DNA of 64,000 nucleotides from Gymnorhina tibicen. Its lineage: Eukaryota > Chordata > Aves > Passeriformes > Artamidae. Where the stretch lies: NCBI GenBank assembly GCA_013399875.1, contig VXAZ01006360.1, positions 310,001-374,000 on the forward strand, given 5' to 3'. Shown piece after piece: positions 62,801-64,000 of the stretch (within the stretch, counting starts at the first letter, position 1; every line of letters begins with the position of its first letter). Both the position numbers and the translations under genes were made by a program. Below the pieces are notes generated by a model. The model was not told the origin of the DNA. It worked only from the letters and a program-made list of their open reading frames with translations, and ran no database searches.

Positions 62801-64000
62801 ACTTGCCTGGATGGTATCTCACAAGGACACGTATGGGATAGGCGCCAGGGGTACACAGTGTGCTAGCAGCCATCCTCATGAGGAATATGTTTACTTTGGG
62901 AAGCACTCTGATCCACATTAGTCCTAGAGCTGTGCCCAGACACACATATCTTCTTTGCTCTGGGTCATGCCAGCACATCTCTCAGGACTTTCTCACGGAT
63001 GACCAGGGTAGAGCAGCAGCTAACTGGGATTTATTGGTGTGCGTTAGCTCAGCCACCCTGCATGTACTACACAAGGCTGCAGTGCCCGATAATGTATTAA
63101 TAGACACTATAAAAACTTGTGGCTGGAAGAAAGAGGATAACTTTCACCATTCAGCACTTTCATACTCCTAATGGTAATGACTGTTCCCTCATTCCTTTCT
63201 CTCAGCAGCAGCTCTCAAGGAAGCATCATTAAGACAGCATATTCCAGTACAAGAAAGACATCAGGCTCAGTTAATTTAAAAGACATATTTCAATAAAGCT
63301 AATTTAACATTCAGATCAGAGGTGCCCTCAGGGATTCTTGTGCCTGTTCTGCATGGCTGTAAAACTCAGCTGTAGGCCAAGTTTGCACTATATGGGTGTG
63401 TAAGATCTGGAGATGCCCAGTGAGTGTGGATTTTCCCAAAGGATTCCTAACATAAGTCAGTCTTTTATTGCACTCCACAATACAGTGGTGTTCTGACATA
63501 TTTTAGAATGATATAAATTAAATTATATAAAGCAATCAGTTCTTCACTTGCAGACCAATTTACAGTACTTGCTTTCCTGGTGGAAATTGATAGTAAACTT
63601 GATATTTGGATCCTCAGTGGACTCAAAAATGAGTTGGAAGAAAATTAAATCCAAAATGTTTACAGGGATATCAAACCTCACTGGAAAAATATTTTATATT
63701 TTAGTAGTATTCCACTTGTTTCTCTAAGTGATTCAGTGCTTTAAGTAAATACTTTTGATTGCCTTAATTGTTCTAAAGAAAAACATTTGGATTCCAGTGA
63801 TATTTAGAAACCACAGTACAGATAAAAAAGCGTCTATTAAACTAGGTAAATAATAACAGCTCCTTTTAAAAGTTGTTGGGTCTTGTGACCTCTCTAGGAC
63901 CTTCACAGAAGTATTTTGCAGGCTCTGAAGAGAGTACCTGTTCACATGATGTGTCTAAAAAAGAAGGTGGGAATTAGCTCCATCACTAAGCAAAAAGGAT
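59898..64000. other. Long gene-free stretch to the window end
   Basis: No exon, RNA gene or known transposon is seen. The longest ATG-started frame of the window is on the minus strand here (62978 to 62508, 156 codons). It shows no known domain, signal peptide or splice context, and a frame of this length is expected by chance in 64 kb. The section 62640-62960 is relatively GC-rich. Confidence 0.5.

Noticed and set aside
62508..62978. Minus-strand ATG frame of 156 codons
   Set aside because: It matches no family I know, has no splice or promoter context, and lies in a GC-richer patch where stop codons are rarer.
1..64000. tRNA genes and CRISPR arrays
   Set aside because: No B-box-like GGTTCGAATCC with a matching cloverleaf, and no regularly spaced repeats, were seen on either strand.

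Overview
The window reads as nuclear DNA of a bird. The direct reasons are two classic avian CR1 LINE copies (681-1224 and 59536-59897, with ATTCTATG-type 3' ends), an older CR1 tail fragment (40601-40731), and an LTR of a family I know from neoavian/passerine genomes (20437-21015). Overall the sequence is AT-rich and CpG-poor, with no CpG island. I recognise no coding exon, RNA gene, CRISPR array or prokaryotic feature. All open frames are short (168 codons at most). Several use GTG or TTG as the first codon, and they show no family resemblance. The window is best described as intergenic or deep-intronic DNA.

Layout. 0.7-2.7 kb: a young CR1 copy followed by a very decayed CR1 reverse-transcriptase region. 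3.4-3.7 kb: a cluster of five GTGACAA boxes, then a possible MIR-like SINE remnant. 13.2 kb: a 138-bp tract that is almost purely G and T. 18.95-21.30 kb: the most structured region, an old minus-strand CR1 of about 1.77 kb split by a plus-strand solo LTR. A 13-bp-arm hairpin lies just beyond it. 22.6 kb: a hexanucleotide microsatellite. 29.35-30.64 kb: two more decayed CR1 pieces, one with a relic of the reverse-transcriptase active-site box. 40.6 kb: a CR1 tail. 47.6 kb: a near-perfect 39-bp tandem duplication. 52.0 kb: the 3' end of a second, different avian LTR. 57.1-57.5 kb: a short duplication, an octamer box and a perfect CRE palindrome. 59.5 kb: the second young CR1.

What is functional, if anything, would be cis-regulatory. 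A few stretches carry dense or paired transcription-factor-like motifs and are listed as low-confidence candidates. Repeat identities rest on family sequences recalled from memory; no alignment or database search was run. I did not find an undescribed gene system. The best leads are the nested CR1/LTR locus, the GTGACAA cluster and the G/T tract.
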